A stretch of 64,000 nt of DNA from Trematomus loennbergii. Lineage: Eukaryota > Chordata > Actinopteri > Perciformes > Nototheniidae. Positions 61,384-64,000 of this stretch are shown here, piece after piece. The stretch lies in NCBI GenBank assembly GCA_012861695.1, contig JAAOOA010000622.1, forward strand, positions 186,001-250,000, given 5' to 3'. Every line of letters begins with the position of its first letter. The first letter of the stretch is position 1. The notes beneath the pieces are model-generated. The model saw only the letters and a program-made list of their open reading frames with translations, was not told the origin of the DNA and did no database searches. The translations under genes were made by a program, and so were the position numbers.

Positions 61384-61641
61384 ATGGCAAAGAGACGCAT
61401 CGATATGGGTTTAATCAGCGAGACGCCTGTGACAACTTACCGCCATCAGTCGGGAGCGCCGGTCAAGAAACGGTGCCGGGTTCAGACCCTCCGTCTGAGG
61501 CTCTTCATGAAAAATGGAGTCTGGATATGTGAGACTGTCTCCCCTCACACCCCCTCCCACCCCTCCCCTCCCCCTGCCTGTCACCTCCTGATTTTGCTAT
61601 CAGCCATTAATTCTCATTCACTAAGTCACCTAAAAAATTAG
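61384..61641 (+). CDS. Unrecognised short open frame (85 codons)
   Basis: Opens MAKRRIDMGLISETPV, is basic in its first half (VKKRCRVQTLRLRLF) and Pro/Ser-rich at the end. I do not recognise it. A TATA-like GATAAAAAG lies about 50 bases upstream. It could belong to the mobile DNA that fills this end of the window, or be chance. Weak. Confidence 0.15.
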   Translation: MAKRRIDMGLISETPVTTYRHQSGAPVKKRCRVQTLRLRLFMKNGVWICETVSPHTPSHPSPPPACHLLILLSAINSHSLSHLKN

Positions 61642-61659
61642 ATTAGTTTTTAATATGAT

Positions 61660-62165
61660 TTATGTTAACTATGGATGTTCTCTTAAGTTGTATGGCTTGT
61701 GAACTAATGTTTAATTACTTTACTAACTACAAGGACTCTCTTTTTGAAAAGAGGGTAATAATAATTTAAAAATATGTTAATGATCCCCTGATATTGTATT
61801 TGTAATGTTTAATTACTTCACACAACTTTAAAAGCCCCTATGAAGTTGTTGTTAACTAAGGATGTTCTCTTTAGTTGTATGGCTTGCGAACTAATGTTTA
61901 ATTACTTTATTAACTACAACGAAGTCTCTTTGAGAGGAAAATAATAATTTAAAGATCTTAATGACCCCATGGTATTGTCTTTTTATTGTTTAATTACTTT
62001 ATTAACTATAAGGAAGATTTACTGGTGTGCTTCCCTAGATGATGTAAATAGTCTAAGTATCATGTTAGGGGGACATTACGGAACTCAGGAGTCCGCCCTT
62101 GGAGGCTTGGAGAGCGGATAAAGAGAGGTGTATTTACTGGTGTTGAGCCTGGATGATGTAAATAG
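61660..62165 (+). repeat. Imperfect tandem duplication, about 200 bp
   Basis: GGATGTTCTCTTAAGTTGTA through GTTTAATTACTTTACTAACT (from 61673) recurs from 61860 with scattered changes. A second shorter pair around GATGATGTAAATAGT lies at 62037 and 62151. Confidence 0.65.
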
Positions 62166-62980
62166 TGCCATGGTTAACACAACATTACTTTTTTCATATT
62201 TTTCAACATACTGTGATATTTGTTTTTTCTCTCCCTTTTATTTATTATATTTTTGAATATACAGTGATTTTTATCAAAATACAACATGTAACTAATACAT
62301 TACACAATATTACGACTTTTTGCGATATTTTCAACACAATATACTTGTACCTTTTTTGTTGTTGTAGGGCTTCAGGATATTTGGCATGTCATGCATAAAA
62401 CCGGTGTCATCTTTCCTGAAACTGACGTGCTGTCCGTTTTACAAACAAGTTATTTTTCTGCTTCTTCACCCTCTGAATTTTCCTCCCCGTCCCTCTTCCT
62501 TCAGCCATCACAACAACAATCAAGTCAGATCTGTCAAATTAAACACCTCTTCCCAAAGTGTGACTTCCCTATTGAGGGGGTAGGGCAGTAGGGCCTAACC
62601 CGAATGGCCAAATATACTAACATGCAGAACGTATGGTATGTTTGAAAAAGACTAACCATCTATCCAGTTCAAGCTGTCTTTAAGATGTGACATCGCGCTC
62701 TGACTTTTTCCCGTAAAATCGTGACAAACTATTACTTATTCTTAAATTTGACCTCTTGCTGCTTGGTTGAAAATGATAGATGAAAAATAACTTTTTAAAA
62801 AGAGTCAAACAGCGAGGGACATTATACGGGTGAAAGAAACTCTCATTTCTACAGATGATTCCCCCCTCAACGCAATAAGTCCCAACCCACTCAGCAAATC
62901 ATCCAAAACTAAGGACCCCACTAAGAAGAACAGATTTTCTTTAAGACTGTGACTCTTAAAGGCACTCTGGGATTTTAGTA
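62166..62980. other. Gene-poor AT-rich segment
   Basis: Holds short plus-strand frames around 62386-62591 (HKTGVIFPETDVLSVLQ) that I cannot assign. It sits between repeats and the integrase remnant, so it may be more decayed mobile DNA. Confidence 0.3.
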
Positions 62981-62981
62981 A

Positions 62982-63104
62982 GACACATGCAACATCTGAA
63001 ACATCTGCAACACATGCAACATCTGCAACACAGGCAACACAGGCAATACATGCAACATCTGAAACACATGCAACATCTGAAACACATGCAACATCTGAAA
63101 CAGT
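62982..63104 (+). repeat. In-frame hexapeptide-coding repeat, left array
   Basis: Variable units such as ACATCTGAAACACATGCA (18 bp) and shorter 12-15 bp versions. In the frame that enters the integrase fragment these read as repeated HATSET, HATSAT and QAT blocks with no stop. Confidence 0.7.
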
Positions 63105-63375
63105 TTTTCAAGCCTTATTGAAGAAACGAGGTATTGCACATTATGCAACAGCCAGTGACATGAAGGCGTGTGGTAGAGAGATTTAACCGTACGCTGAAAA
63201 CTAAAATGAGGAGGTATTTTACAGCTAAAAAACACTCATAGATACATAGACGTCTTGCTTGAACTAATTGAAAGTTACAATAATAGTTATCACCGAAGTA
63301 TTAAAATGACACCACTGCAGGTGACAAAGGAAAATGCGGCTCAAGTGTTTCGTAACCTGTATACCCCATCTAGCC
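63105..63375 (+). pseudogene. Decayed Polinton/Maverick-type integrase fragment
   Basis: Broken plus-strand frames encode pieces of a retroviral-like integrase core: ALLKKRGIAHYATASDMKA, LKTKMRRYFTA, and a longer open part with LLELIESYNNSYHRSIKMTP and QVFRNLYTP. The SYNNSYHRSI segment with the following TPLQV is characteristic of the Polinton/Maverick integrase family. At least two frame changes and a stop interrupt it. It is flanked by Thr/Ala/Ser repeat arrays at 62982-63104 and 63405-63540. No terminal repeats or other Polinton genes were found. Confidence 0.75.
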
Positions 63376-63404
63376 ATTGTAAAAAAGCTGCTACGAAAAT
63401 GAAC

Positions 63405-63540
63405 TGCAACATCTGAAACACATGCAGCATCTGCAACACATGCAACATCTGCAACACATGCAACATCTGAAACATCTGCAACATCTGAAACATCTGCAAC
63501 ACATGCAACATCTGAAACACATGCAACACACACACACACA
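63405..63540 (+). repeat. In-frame hexapeptide-coding repeat, right array
   Basis: Same unit family as 62982-63104 (ACATCTGAAACATCTGCA and variants), running into a short (CA)n. It encodes HATSET/SAT-type blocks without a stop in one plus-strand frame. Confidence 0.7.
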
Positions 63541-64000
63541 ACACACGCAACATAACTTCTAAAAGGGTTATATGAATAATTTCTTTTATCAAAGCAAGGT
63601 TACATCTGTGAGTTGGATGTAGAAGTGTCAGAATCAATATAAATGTTATTTATTTTAAAGAAAATTCAGATTTTACATAGCAAAAAACTGTAAATTATAG
63701 TGTCCGTCCAAAATTTATTTTTTACAGATAGTGAAACTACCCTTGGATGATGGGTTAGTAGACTAAAGCTTTAGGAATCCAAAGTACAACATATAATAAG
63801 TACCCTGTATCAAGATTGATGCAAAACAAGTGACATTTGACATTTTAGAGAGGTTTAGCCAAAACCACCCCACCTCTGAGGTGATTTGGGTGAAAATGTT
63901 TTTTTTTTCCATATCTCTGGCCCCCCTTGCTCGATTTTGATGGTTGACACCTCTTTCTGACCGTTAGAGCCAATAGAATCGAAGGGGATGCTCACACACA
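63541..64000. other. Right end of the window, nothing recognised
   Basis: AT-rich sequence after the right hexapeptide array. No exon of the adhesion GPCR and no mobile-element terminus could be identified. Confidence 0.3.

Noticed and set aside
62386..62591. Two overlapping plus-strand frames of 65-66 codons
   Set aside because: No start context, domain or splice support; Ser/Gln-rich and likely chance or decayed mobile DNA.

Overview
The window looks like nuclear DNA of a teleost fish, probably a percomorph; that clade is an inference. Genes are split into short exons with GT-AG introns, CA/TG microsatellites are very dense, and introns and spacers are full of fish-type mobile elements: hAT and TTAA-flanked MITEs, LINE tails, and YR-retrotransposon and Polinton fragments. 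I found no bacterial or organellar genes, no rRNA or tRNA, and no CRISPR array.

Four protein genes are recognisable, all on the minus strand and head to tail. (1) 258-8412: gcat, mitochondrial glycine C-acetyltransferase of threonine breakdown; its last coding exon lies off the left edge. (2) 9655-26843: tom1, a VHS-GAT endosomal sorting adaptor with 15 coding exons. (3) 32345-47959: bmerb1, a small bMERB-domain protein of 192 residues whose six exons join in a perfect frame. (4) 50347-58052 and beyond: an adhesion GPCR of subfamily F type with SEA, Ig-like, hormone-receptor-like, GAIN/GPS and 7TM parts; its N-terminal exons were not found. The products work in unrelated processes (mitochondrial metabolism, endosomal sorting, Rab-linked trafficking or cytoskeleton, surface signalling), so the cluster is positional, not an operon. 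GCAT and TOM1 also share human chromosome 22, which fits old linkage.

The space between exons is mostly repeats. The largest is a 6.2-kb minisatellite in the last bmerb1 intron (about 32578-38803): a core of roughly 165 units of 30 bp, flanked on both sides by older 31-bp units. Other structures are a 72-bp minisatellite family at three places, four non-autonomous hAT elements with readable target-site duplications plus a fifth with terminal repeats but an imperfect one, three copies of a TTAA-flanked MITE, an 86-bp perfect palindrome, a cluster of about twenty ACTAGT hexamers, and a pair of inverted duplicates near 31.3 and 46.0 kb. The right end (58.8-64.0 kb) has no cellular gene I can support. 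It holds a decayed DIRS/Ngaro-type pol fragment and a decayed Polinton-type integrase fragment between two in-frame hexapeptide repeat arrays.

Three of the four genes carry apparent small frame breaks in exons that otherwise keep their motifs and splice sites: gcat exon 1, one place in tom1, three places in the adhesion GPCR. Exon-length arithmetic locates them. Uncorrected assembly indels are the simplest explanation; real inactivation cannot be excluded from sequence alone.
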